Assembly (NCBI GenBank): GCA_002358555.1
Contig: DEPC01000039.1
Location: 483 to 32,506, forward strand
Origin: Hungatella sp. UBA3402
Lineage (GTDB): Bacteria; Bacillota; Clostridia; Lachnospirales; Lachnospiraceae
Direction: 5' to 3'
DNA length: 32,024 bases
A program made the translations under genes and the position numbers. Positions 1 through 7,212 of the stretch are shown one piece after another (position 1 is the first letter of the stretch; each line of letters starts with the position of its first letter). The notes beneath the pieces are model-generated. The model was not told the DNA's origin. It saw nothing but the letters and a program-made list of their open reading frames with translations, and made no database searches.

Positions 1-870
1 CAGCCCGCCGCCGAAGGAATCGCCGCCGCCCACGCGGTCTACGATCGGGGTGATGGAATATTTTCTGGAATGATAGAATTCTCTTGTCTTTCCATCCATA
101 ATACAAGCAGACCAGCCATTATCAGAAGCGCTGTGGCTTTCACGAAGGGAGCTAATAATGTATTTAAATCCAAATTTGTCTGCCATCTGGTTGAAAATAT
201 CCACATAGCCAGCTAATTCCAATTCACCAGAAGTTACATCTGTGTTGCCTGGTTTAAAGCCCAGAACTTTCTCTGCATCTTCTTCATTGCCGATACATAC
301 ATCAACATACTGCATTAAATTGGTCATAACCTTCTGGGCCTTCTCAGAAGACCATAATTTCTTGCGGAAATTTAAGTCAACAGATACCGTTACATTGTGA
401 GCCTTAGCAGCCTTTAATGCAGCTTCTGTCAGGGCAATCGCAGCATCGCTGACAGCTGGAGTAATTCCTGTAAAATGGAACCATTCTGCGCCCTCAAAAA
501 TCTCGTCGAAATTAAACTCATCTGGAGTTGCGGTAGAAACGGAGCTATGTGCCCTATCGTAAACCACGTTGGAAGCTCTCATAGCAGAACCTGTCTCCAG
601 ATAGTAGATTCCAAGACGCTCACCGCTTCTTGCAATATGCTTTGTTCCTACATTATACTTTCTGAGAGCAGCTACTGCACAATCACCAATAGGATTAGCG
701 GGAACAGCCGTAACAAATTCAACCTCATGGCCATAATTAGCCAGGGATACTGCTACATTTGCCTCGCCTCCGCCATAGTTGACATCAAACTCATCAGCCT
801 GGATAAACTTCTCATTGTTTGGTGTGGACAGTCTCAACATAATCTCGCCCATGGTTACAATCTTTGCCAT
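1..870 (-). CDS. kdgK: 2-keto-3-deoxygluconate kinase, C-terminus cut by the window edge
   Basis: PfkB-family sugar kinase that phosphorylates 2-keto-3-deoxygluconate (KDG) to KDPG in the cytoplasm. I translated the minus strand from the ATG at 870-868. The protein begins MAKIVTMGEIMLRLS, has the sugar-binding stretch NYGGGEANVAVSLANYGHEV near residues 31-50, and at the truncated end shows GGGDSFGGGL (281-290), the PfkB signature whose Asp284 is the catalytic base. The usual family form is GAGD; here the second position is Gly, as is common in KDG kinases. 290 residues are visible, so roughly 50 C-terminal residues lie outside. An AGGAG-like site precedes the start. It lies 40 bp behind kdgA and must share its transcript. 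Pathway context (uxaA, kdgA, uxaC) makes KDG the likely substrate rather than another sugar. Confidence 0.92.
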   Translation of the reverse strand, partial: MAKIVTMGEIMLRLSTPNNEKFIQADEFDVNYGGGEANVAVSLANYGHEVEFVTAVPANPIGDCAVAALRKYNVGTKHIARSGERLGIYYLETGSAMRASNVVYDRAHSSVSTATPDEFNFDEIFEGAEWFHFTGITPAVSDAAIALTEAALKAAKAHNVTVSVDLNFRKKLWSSEKAQKVMTNLMQYVDVCIGNEEDAEKVLGFKPGNTDVTSGELELAGYVDIFNQMADKFGFKYIISSLRESHSASDNGWSACIMDGKTREFYHSRKYSITPIVDRVGGGDSFGGGL

Positions 871-910
871 TATTCTTTCTCCTTTATATATAATAAAATA
901 AAACTCTTAT

Positions 911-1561
911 TTATTTACGTGCTGCTGCTACTGCCTCTACAAACTCTCTTGCTTTTGCTGTTACTGCTGCAAAATCTCCAGTCTTAGCACCCTTGGTCAA
1001 GCTGGAACCAGTACCAACTGCATAAGCGCCTGCCTTAATCCATTTGTCCACATTGTCCACATCAACACCACCAGATGGCATGAATTCGCCCTGAGGAAGA
1101 GGTCCCTTGAAGGAACTGATAGCTGCTGGTCCCACAATATTGCCTGGGAAAATCTTGATGATATCACATCCTGCCTCCATAGCTGTGATTGCTTCTGTTG
1201 GAGTCATAACGCCTGGCAGCATAGGAACTCTGTAGCGGTTGCACAGCTTTACAGTCTCCACATTTAATCCTGGACTTACTACATAATTAGCTCCTGCCAA
1301 GATTACCTGTCTTGCAGTTTCTGGGTCAAGAACTGTTCCTGCTCCAATAACAACCTTGTCATTGTCTTTGTACTTCTTCACCATAGCAGCAATGAAATCA
1401 ATCGGATTGCCCTCATCCATGGTCATAGTAATCTCGATGAAATTGATACCGCCTTCGATAATGGCATCAACCACTTTTTCGCCCTGCTCCAAGTTCTTTG
1501 CACGTACTACGGCAACTAGGCAGTCTTCTTTCATCCTTGACAACACTTGTTCTTTTTTCAT
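911..1561 (-). CDS. kdgA: KDPG / KDPGal aldolase (2-keto-3-deoxy-6-phosphogluconate aldolase)
   Basis: Class I aldolase that cleaves KDPG into pyruvate and glyceraldehyde-3-phosphate, the last step of uronate catabolism. The 216 residues match the usual family length (about 205-215). Visible family landmarks are VVRA (18-21), the catalytic Glu in IEITMT (Glu43), GAGTVLDP (73-80) and the Schiff-base lysine in DIIKIFPGN (Lys136). An AAAGGAGAG ribosome binding site lies just upstream of the ATG at 1561. It is the first gene after a strong internal promoter (1627-1655) and is followed by kdgK after 40 bp, so kdgA-kdgK can be expressed apart from uxaA. KDPG versus KDPGal specificity cannot be told from the sequence alone. 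Confidence 0.93.
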   Translation of the reverse strand: MKKEQVLSRMKEDCLVAVVRAKNLEQGEKVVDAIIEGGINFIEITMTMDEGNPIDFIAAMVKKYKDNDKVVIGAGTVLDPETARQVILAGANYVVSPGLNVETVKLCNRYRVPMLPGVMTPTEAITAMEAGCDIIKIFPGNIVGPAAISSFKGPLPQGEFMPSGGVDVDNVDKWIKAGAYAVGTGSSLTKGAKTGDFAAVTAKAREFVEAVAAARK

Positions 1562-1580
1562 GGTTTATCTCTCCTTTTCT

Positions 1581-1615
1581 ATTCGTATATGCGATTTATT
1601 TTCGCAAACACGATT
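1581..1615. promoter_or_regulatory. Inverted repeat downstream of the kdgA promoter, candidate IclR operator
   Basis: Two 15-nt arms, ATTCGTATATGCGAT (1581-1595) and TTCGCAAACACGATT (1601-1615), match at 11 of 15 positions when one is inverted, around a 5-nt AT centre. The core is TGCGA-N7-TCGCA. It starts about 5 nt past the predicted kdgA start point, where a bound repressor would block transcription. The adjacent IclR-family gene makes that protein the natural candidate; this assignment is inference. Confidence 0.5.
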
Positions 1616-1626
1616 CTTATACTAAA

Positions 1627-1655
1627 ATATTAAATGGTTCTGGCTCATTTGTCAA
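1627..1655 (-). promoter_or_regulatory. Sigma-A promoter for kdgA-kdgK
   Basis: Read on the minus strand: TTGACA (1655-1650), 17-bp spacer, TAATAT (1632-1627). This is a nearly perfect housekeeping promoter in the 104-bp gap between the IclR gene and kdgA, with a start point expected near 1620. Confidence 0.7.
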
Positions 1656-1665
1656 TATCTTTTCT

Positions 1666-2427
1666 CTAAATTTTCCCTAAAAATCCCAATAATTTGGAAA
1701 CTTCTGCTGCTTTTTTACAAACCACCCTTCCAAGGGCATCATAATCTTCTTCTGGCTTATATAAACTGGACACACTAATAGCTCCCAAGACATTTCCATC
1801 CTGCTCAAATATAGCTGCTCCAGCACATTCCATATGCTCCTCCATCTCCCTGGCATCCAATGCATATCCCTGGTTTCTTACTTTTTCCAGTTCTTTCTCC
1901 AGTTCTGCCTTTGTCATAATAGTATTCTCTGTCTTTCGGGAAAACTTTATACGGTTTACTATCTGTTGTCTAGTATCCTCATCGGTATATGCCAGGATTA
2001 CTTTTCCCAGAGAAGTACAATACATAGGATTCTTGGTTCCCACAGTAGCAGTGGTGATAATCGGATTTTCTGGTTCAAATTTACAGATATAGACAACATC
2101 ATGGTCAGAGCGAACCCCAAAAAACACGGTCTTTCCCACTTCTCTGGAAAATGCCTTTAACTCTGGCTCAATAATCCCCAGAAAATCTAGATTATTTGTA
2201 TAATTGATGCCAATGCGGTAGGCCATTAACCCGATAGTATAAGTCTGCTTTTGCCCCTTTTGAACATTTACCATTCCCATCTCCACCAAGGTAGTCACAA
2301 TATCATAGGCGCTGGTCTTAGGCAGGTCTAATTGTGTGCAAATATCATCCAGAGTAATTCCCTCTGGTTTCCTGGAAACTAATTTTAGTATCTCTACAGT
2401 TCTCTGAGTGGTCCTGTTTAACTTCAT
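1666..2427 (-). CDS. IclR-family transcriptional regulator (KdgR-like)
   Basis: A 253-residue DNA-binding regulator. The N-terminal winged helix-turn-helix spans about residues 5-65 (ITLDDICTQLDLPKTSAYDI includes the recognition helix). The rest is the IclR effector-binding domain, with the typical TSLGKVILAY at about residues 138-147 and a late GAISVSSL. IclR proteins of the KdgR type sense KDG or related uronate intermediates and repress uronate genes; that role is inferred from its place between uxaA and kdgA. A GGGAGG ribosome binding site precedes the ATG. It follows uxaA by 56 bp and is probably co-transcribed with it, so its level would rise under uronate induction and could feed back on the kdgA promoter. 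Confidence 0.88.
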   Translation of the reverse strand: MKLNRTTQRTVEILKLVSRKPEGITLDDICTQLDLPKTSAYDIVTTLVEMGMVNVQKGQKQTYTIGLMAYRIGINYTNNLDFLGIIEPELKAFSREVGKTVFFGVRSDHDVVYICKFEPENPIITTATVGTKNPMYCTSLGKVILAYTDEDTRQQIVNRIKFSRKTENTIMTKAELEKELEKVRNQGYALDAREMEEHMECAGAAIFEQDGNVLGAISVSSLYKPEEDYDALGRVVCKKAAEVSKLLGFLGKI

Positions 2428-2483
2428 GTATTATGCCTCCCGAAAGTATACTTTTTAGATACCCTCTAACATTACAGGGAACA

Positions 2484-3965
2484 CTATAATGTCACACCTT
2501 GTTTGAAAATCGCCATATCATGGAATCCAGCCTCTTCTGCCTTTACTTTTTTGCCTGAAGCTATCTCCAAAACATAATCAAACAGTTCTTGTGCCAGTTC
2601 CTCTTTACTCTTATCTTCTATCATTCGCCCTGCATTAAAATCAATCCAGTTATTCTTTTTTCCTGCCAAAACAGAATTGCTGGAAATCTTTACCGTAGGC
2701 ACTGGTGATGCAAATGGGGTGCCTCTTCCTGTGGTAAATAATACAATCTGAGCTCCTGACACTGCTAAGGCTGTAGATGCCACCAAATCATTGCCTGGGG
2801 CACTTAAAAGATTTAAGCCTTTTACCTTCACTGGCTCTCCATAGGCTAAAACTCCCTTTACTGGAGCACTGCCTGATTTCTGGGTACACCCTAACGATTT
2901 ATCTTCCAATGTAGAAATGCCGCCTTTTTTATTGCCTGGAGATGGATTCTCATAGATAGTCTGATTATGGCTGGTAAAATAATTCTTAAAATCATTGATT
3001 AAATGAACGGTCTTATCAAACAACTCCTCTGTCTCACAGCGGTTCATAAGGATGGTCTCTGCTCCAAACATCTCTGGAACCTCAGTGAGAATTGTGGTTC
3101 CACCTTTTGAAATCAAAAGGTCAGAAAATGCTCCTACAACTGGATTGGCAGTGATGCCAGATAACCCATCAGAGCCACCGCACTTCATGCCAATCACTAA
3201 TTCGCTGGCATCAATCGGCTCTCTTTCAAATCCTTTGGCATAAGTAGACAATTCCTCAAGGATTGCCATAGCAGCCTCATGTTCATCTTCCACATCTTGG
3301 CATTGAAGAAATTTTACTCTCTGTTCGTCATATTCTTTGATATATTCTTTTAATACAGGAATATTGCTGTTTTCACAGCCAAGTCCCAAAACTAGAACAC
3401 CGCCTGCATTGGGGTGATGAATCATATCTGCCAAAACTGCTCTGGTATGCTCTTGGTCATCTCCCATCTGGGAACAACCATAAGGGTGAGGAAATGCAAT
3501 CACTTCCTCTAAACTCCCTCCTACAAACTTTTGTGCATCCTTTTCCAATGCCTTAGCAATCGAATTGACACAGCCTACTGTAGGAATAATCCAAAGCTCA
3601 TTGCGCACTCCCACCTTGCCGTCAGTACGTCGAAATCCCTGAAAACTGGCATGCTCACTTTCTTTCACAGAGGTATTGGTAGGCTCATACTGATAACTAA
3701 GCAAATCTCCCAAAGCTGTCTTTAGATTGTGTACATGCACCCATGCTCCAGTCTCAATATCCTCTTTTGCAAATCCAATCCGAAATCCATACTTAACCAC
3801 TTCTCCCCCAGCCTTTATTGGCTTCAGTGCCACTTTATGCCCCTGAGGAATCTCCTCTAATGTAGTTACTGAAAAATCTCCTGCAACTATAGTTTCCCCT
3901 TTTGCTACAGGACGCAAAGCAACTGCTACATTGTCCTCCTGGTTAATCTTGATGACATCCTGCAT
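2484..3965 (-). CDS. uxaA: Altronate dehydratase, full-length
   Basis: Dehydrates D-altronate to 2-keto-3-deoxygluconate in the galacturonate branch. The 493-residue protein has the expected two-part build: an N-terminal SAF-like domain (about 1-95, with the family GAWVHVHNLKT near 72-82) and the large UxaA/GarD catalytic domain starting with GFRRTDGKVGVRNELWIIPT. Conserved cysteine-containing segments expected of the metal-dependent family are present: HPYGCSQMGDD, LGLGCENSNIP, GMKCGGSDGLSGITANP and KSLGCTQKSGSAPV. It is not the split two-subunit form. It is the first gene of the operon uxaA - iclR - kdgA - kdgK, with a leader of about 175 nt carrying an operator and an inverted repeat. Confidence 0.94.
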   Translation of the reverse strand: MQDVIKINQEDNVAVALRPVAKGETIVAGDFSVTTLEEIPQGHKVALKPIKAGGEVVKYGFRIGFAKEDIETGAWVHVHNLKTALGDLLSYQYEPTNTSVKESEHASFQGFRRTDGKVGVRNELWIIPTVGCVNSIAKALEKDAQKFVGGSLEEVIAFPHPYGCSQMGDDQEHTRAVLADMIHHPNAGGVLVLGLGCENSNIPVLKEYIKEYDEQRVKFLQCQDVEDEHEAAMAILEELSTYAKGFEREPIDASELVIGMKCGGSDGLSGITANPVVGAFSDLLISKGGTTILTEVPEMFGAETILMNRCETEELFDKTVHLINDFKNYFTSHNQTIYENPSPGNKKGGISTLEDKSLGCTQKSGSAPVKGVLAYGEPVKVKGLNLLSAPGNDLVASTALAVSGAQIVLFTTGRGTPFASPVPTVKISSNSVLAGKKNNWIDFNAGRMIEDKSKEELAQELFDYVLEIASGKKVKAEEAGFHDMAIFKQGVTL

Positions 3966-4063
3966 CTTTCCTTCTCCTCAATTTAATTTTTTGCTGTATT
4001 TTTACAATAGCTCCAGCAGAATCTATGCATTTACTATCTAACTGCATGTTTTAGTATACCCCT

Positions 4064-4104
4064 CTTTGATATTTCGTCATTCACGTTTTACAGCAATATC
4101 AAAG
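4064..4104 (-). promoter_or_regulatory. Perfect inverted repeat in the uxaA leader
   Basis: CTTTGATATT (4064-4073) and AATATCAAAG (4095-4104) are exact reverse complements, 10 bp each, around 21 nt. It falls roughly 35-80 nt into the predicted uxaA transcript. It could be an RNA hairpin that tunes the message or a DNA site for a second regulator. No T-run follows, so it is not a simple terminator. Confidence 0.4.
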
Positions 4105-4129
4105 TGTCACTTTTCATCTGCTTCGTCTA

Positions 4130-4144
4130 TTGTAAGCGCTTACA
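4130..4144. promoter_or_regulatory. LacI/CcpA-type operator at the uxaA promoter
   Basis: TTGTAAGCGCTTACA contains a perfect 14-bp palindrome and fits the cre consensus WTGNAANCGNWNNCW at every position. It begins 3 bp after the uxaA -10 box, overlapping the expected transcription start. The identical 15-mer occurs at the LacI-uxaC promoter (6156-6170). Confidence 0.75.
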
Positions 4145-4147
4145 TTT

Positions 4148-4176
4148 ATTTTACAGAATCTCAAGTTGGAAGTCAA
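4148..4176 (-). promoter_or_regulatory. Sigma-A promoter for the uxaA operon
   Basis: On the minus strand: TTGACT (4176-4171), 17-bp spacer, TAAAAT (4153-4148). Start point expected near 4141, inside the palindromic operator. Confidence 0.7.
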
Positions 4177-4324
4177 TAACAAATATGGAAACTTTTGATA
4201 GTTTAGAAAAAAACAGCAAAATGTACAGAAAATTTTTAAAAAATTAGATAAATAACCAGATTTTATGTGAAAATATTCCAATTAAAAGAATTTTGTTCCT
4301 AAGTTAGCTTGTTGTGGTAGTTAA

Positions 4325-4476
4325 AGTTGCAGGCAGAAGTAACGCAGCAAACTCTGATTGGCAGCTATGTATCGTTAAAACTGACAGTCACCAGCACGGA
4401 AGAAGCATGCTTCTCGTCCTGTGGGGAATCTGGTTTACTGTGTTCCTTCTTCCTACAACTTTTACCTGCCGCAACT
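4325..4476. ncRNA. Candidate structured RNA or small palindromic element, strand unknown
   Basis: This GC-richer patch in the 527-bp uxaA/flotillin gap has ends that pair. AGTTGC (4325-4330), GGCAG (4332-4336) and GTAA (4339-4342) pair with the contiguous TTAC-CTGCC-GCAACT at 4462-4476: 15 bp broken only by 1-nt and 2-nt bulges. Inside lies the self-complementary GAAGCATGCTTC (4402-4413). A closed rod of about 150 nt resembles small RNAs of the 6S type in outline only. I recognise no consensus, no T-run terminates it on either strand, and it could instead be a MITE-like element. I see nothing else in the rest of the gap apart from the uxaA control sites. Confidence 0.3.
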
Positions 4477-4492
4477 GGTCAAGTTAATCCTC

Positions 4493-6037
4493 TTACCCCC
4501 CTATTCCATCATCTTTTCCTAATTCTAATTCCTTTTCTACACTTTTCTCAATTCCAGTAACATTGATATTCCTAGTCACCTTGGCATCATAAGTCTGTGC
4601 TTTTAAAATCTCTCGAAAATCTACTCCTGTAGCCTCAGACATGGTATCAAATACCTGCTGCATCACAGTTGCTCCACTGCCAGATACCTGACTAATGCCA
4701 TTATTATCGCCTCCGCCATAAATATTTACTTTATCAATACTAGACAATGGCTTTGCAATCTCTGCTGCCATCTGAGGCATAATATTTACCATCATTTCAA
4801 TAACAGCTGCATTATTGTACTTAGCATAGGCTTCTGCTTTCTTCTCCATACCTTCTGCTTCTGCCAACATCTTTGCCTGAATAGCTGCTGCCTCTGCTGC
4901 ACCCTTTGCCTGAATTCCGGCTGCCTCCTGCTCGGCAGCATATCTGGAAGCAGCTGCCTTAGCCTTTGTAGCTTCTGCTTCCTTTTCTGCATGAGCCCGC
5001 ATAGCTTCTGCCTCCATCTCCAGCTCATACTTTTTAGCTTCCGCTTCTCTCTGACGTTTTGCCAATTCTGCTGCTGCCTTCTGTTCTACTGCATAACGGT
5101 CTGCATCAGCCCTCTTATTGATTTCTGCTTCCAAAGCTTGCTGTTGAATAGCAACCTGTTGCTTACGCAGTTCTGCTTCCCTCTCTGCTTTCGCAATCTG
5201 GGCATTGACTGTGGCAGTTTGAATTGTCTTTTCCTGTTCTTGGCGTTGAATCTCATAGGCAGCATCAGCTTCTGCCTTCTTCGTGTCAGACTCCTTCTGA
5301 AGCTCTGCCTTTTTGATGGCAAGCTGGTTATTCTTCTGAGCAATCTCTGTCTGAGCTTGAACTCTAGCATCATTGGAAGCTTTGTCTGCTTCTGCCTGAG
5401 CAATGGCAATATCTCTATCCGCCTGAGCCTTGGCAATCGCTGCATCTTTCTTAATTTTTGAAGTATTGTCTGCACCCAAATCTTTAATTAGTCCATTCTC
5501 ATCTGTAACATTTTGAATATTGCAGGATAGAATCTCAATTCCCAGTTTATCCATATCCCTAGAAGCTTTTGACATCACCTGATCAGAGAACGAATCTCTG
5601 TCTGTGTTGATTTCTTTTAAAGATAAGGTGCCAATAATTTCTCTCATATTACCTTGGAGGGAATCCTGTAAATCCATGGTAATATCCTCTGGATGCTTAT
5701 TCAAAAAGTTTTTGGATGCCAACTTAATTCCATCTTCTGTGGGAGAAATTCTTACTTTGGCAACGGCATCTACATTGACATTGATAAAATCATTGGTAGG
5801 TACAGACTGTCCTGTCTTGATATCCACTGTCATTTGACCTAGATAGAGGCGGTCTAATCTCTCAAAAAATGGAATTCTAATTCCTGCTCGGCCAATTAAA
5901 ATTTTTCCATCTTTTTTCAATCCTGAAATAATATATGCCTGGTCCGGTGGAGCTTTCACATACCCTCCAGCTAAAATTAGCAATAATGCTATCACCCCCG
6001 CTGCGGGTACAATCCATGGCATCAACAATTCCATCAT
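4493..6037 (-). CDS. floT: Flotillin-family membrane scaffold protein
   Basis: A 514-residue protein close in length to Bacillus FloT. The first about 27 residues are a hydrophobic membrane segment (PWIVPAAGVIALLLILAGGY). An SPFH/band-7 domain follows (about 28-200), then a long Ala/Glu/Lys-rich coiled coil (about 190-420, many AEA/EAE repeats), and a C-terminal tail. Flotillins organise membrane microdomains and affect secretion, signalling and envelope stress. The start is ATGATG after GGAGGGATAA. It sits alone between two uronate operons, divergent from the LacI gene, and has its own candidate promoter (6078-6106). Nothing in the sequence ties it functionally to uronate use. No clear intrinsic terminator follows the stop. 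Confidence 0.92.
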   Translation of the reverse strand: MMELLMPWIVPAAGVIALLLILAGGYVKAPPDQAYIISGLKKDGKILIGRAGIRIPFFERLDRLYLGQMTVDIKTGQSVPTNDFINVNVDAVAKVRISPTEDGIKLASKNFLNKHPEDITMDLQDSLQGNMREIIGTLSLKEINTDRDSFSDQVMSKASRDMDKLGIEILSCNIQNVTDENGLIKDLGADNTSKIKKDAAIAKAQADRDIAIAQAEADKASNDARVQAQTEIAQKNNQLAIKKAELQKESDTKKAEADAAYEIQRQEQEKTIQTATVNAQIAKAEREAELRKQQVAIQQQALEAEINKRADADRYAVEQKAAAELAKRQREAEAKKYELEMEAEAMRAHAEKEAEATKAKAAASRYAAEQEAAGIQAKGAAEAAAIQAKMLAEAEGMEKKAEAYAKYNNAAVIEMMVNIMPQMAAEIAKPLSSIDKVNIYGGGDNNGISQVSGSGATVMQQVFDTMSEATGVDFREILKAQTYDAKVTRNINVTGIEKSVEKELELGKDDGIGG

Positions 6038-6077
6038 AACTTATCCCTCCTTATATTGTCAATTTTCGACTAATACC

Positions 6078-6106
6078 AGTTTACGCTAACTTTTATGAAA
6101 AATCAA
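6078..6106 (-). promoter_or_regulatory. Candidate sigma-A promoter for the flotillin gene
   Basis: On the minus strand: TTGATT (6106-6101), 17-bp spacer, TAAACT (6083-6078). It lies about 40 nt upstream of the ATG and does not overlap the LacI promoter. Confidence 0.45.
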
Positions 6107-6117
6107 CATATTTACCC

Positions 6118-6146
6118 TTGCTTTTTTCTTACAATATAGTTATAAT
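6118..6146 (+). promoter_or_regulatory. Sigma-A promoter for LacI regulator-uxaC
   Basis: TTGCTT (6118-6123), 17-bp spacer, consensus TATAAT (6141-6146). Start expected near 6153, directly before the palindromic operator. Confidence 0.7.
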
Positions 6147-6155
6147 GGATATAGA

Positions 6156-6170
6156 TTGTAAGCGCTTACA
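6156..6170. promoter_or_regulatory. LacI/CcpA-type operator at the LacI regulator-uxaC promoter
   Basis: Second exact copy of TTGTAAGCGCTTACA, 9 bp after the -10 box and ending 21 bp before the TTG start of the regulator. This is the position expected for autorepression. It fits the CcpA cre consensus as well as a dedicated LacI operator, so the sequence alone does not decide between them. Confidence 0.75.
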
Positions 6171-6191
6171 GAACAACAATGAGGTGATTAC

Positions 6192-7193
6192 TTGAATATT
6201 TACGATGTTTCCGAGCGTGCAGGCGTTTCTATTGCAACGGTATCTCGTGTCCTCAATGGCAACCCCAATGTCAGGGAGCAGACACGCAGTAAAGTTCTAG
6301 CTATTATGGATGAGCTTGGTTATACTCCCAATGTATTTGCTAGAGGATTAGGACTTAATACCATGAAAACCATCGGAATTATGTGTTCTGACTCTTCAGA
6401 CCCTTATCTAGCCAATGCAATCTACTTTTTAGAGCGTCAACTCCGAAGTCATGGTTATGATTCTCTTCTCTGTTGCACTGGCTCTTTTTTAGAGAATAAG
6501 AGAACCTATTTTGAACTCCTACTTTCCAAACGGGTAGATGCAATTATTCTAGTTGGTTCCAAATTTGTAGAATTAGAGGAGACGGATAACTCCTATCTGC
6601 TTGAAGCTGCAAAGGAACTTCCTATTATGCTGGTCAATGGTTATCTAGATGCCCCTGGCATCTATAGTACTGTCTGCGATGACCATGGAGCTATGTATGA
6701 TGCTGCCAGTCTTTTGATTCATTCTGGCAGAAATCGAATTCTTTATCTGTATACCAGTCATTCTTACAGTGGCTTGAATAAAATCCAAGGCTACAAGGAT
6801 GCATTATCTGACCTTGAATTTCCTGTCCGCAAAGAGTTGATTCACCAATGTACCAAAAATTTAACTGCTGCTAAACAGCTTATTGGAGAGTTAGCTGATT
6901 CTGGCCTGAAATTTGATGCCATTATGACGTCTGATGATTCTCTTGCTGTAGGTGCTGTCAAATATGCACATGCTAGACATATCGCTATACCAGAGAAACT
7001 AGCTATAATTGGGTATAATAATTCTATCCTCTCCTATTGTACAGACCCAGAGATTTCTTCCATTGACACAAAAGTAGAGGAATTATGCATAAACACAGTC
7101 AATACACTTATGGGAGTGTTTGACGGCGGCAATGTCCCAGCAAAGACCATCATTGCTGCCGATTTTATACAAAGACAAACAACTAATTTTTAA
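6192..7193 (+). CDS. LacI-family transcriptional regulator of uronate genes
   Basis: A 333-residue repressor. The N-terminal LacI helix-turn-helix is textbook: IYDVSERAGVSIATVSRVLN (residues 3-22) followed by the hinge PNVFARGLG. The remainder is a periplasmic-binding-protein-like effector domain (about 60-330). The start is a TTG at 6192, set by GAGGTG at 6181-6186 and by HTH alignment; no ATG is suitable. It is followed by uxaC after 19 bp, an operon arrangement that suggests the effector is a hexuronate or an early product. The shared palindrome at its own promoter and at uxaA makes it a plausible local regulator of both operons. Effector identity is inference. Confidence 0.9.
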   Translation: MNIYDVSERAGVSIATVSRVLNGNPNVREQTRSKVLAIMDELGYTPNVFARGLGLNTMKTIGIMCSDSSDPYLANAIYFLERQLRSHGYDSLLCCTGSFLENKRTYFELLLSKRVDAIILVGSKFVELEETDNSYLLEAAKELPIMLVNGYLDAPGIYSTVCDDHGAMYDAASLLIHSGRNRILYLYTSHSYSGLNKIQGYKDALSDLEFPVRKELIHQCTKNLTAAKQLIGELADSGLKFDAIMTSDDSLAVGAVKYAHARHIAIPEKLAIIGYNNSILSYCTDPEISSIDTKVEELCINTVNTLMGVFDGGNVPAKTIIAADFIQRQTTNF

Positions 7194-7212
7194 TTCAAGG
7201 AGGAATATTCCA

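Noticed and set aside
6038..6191. Idea that the flotillin gene belongs to the uronate regulon
   Set aside because: Its candidate promoter (6078-6106) is separate and the palindrome lies upstream of it; adjacency alone does not support a shared role.
7120..7212. Longer N-terminus for uxaC
   Set aside because: It overlaps the LacI gene in another frame and has no ribosome binding site; the ATG at 7213 has AAGGAGG and matches the family start.
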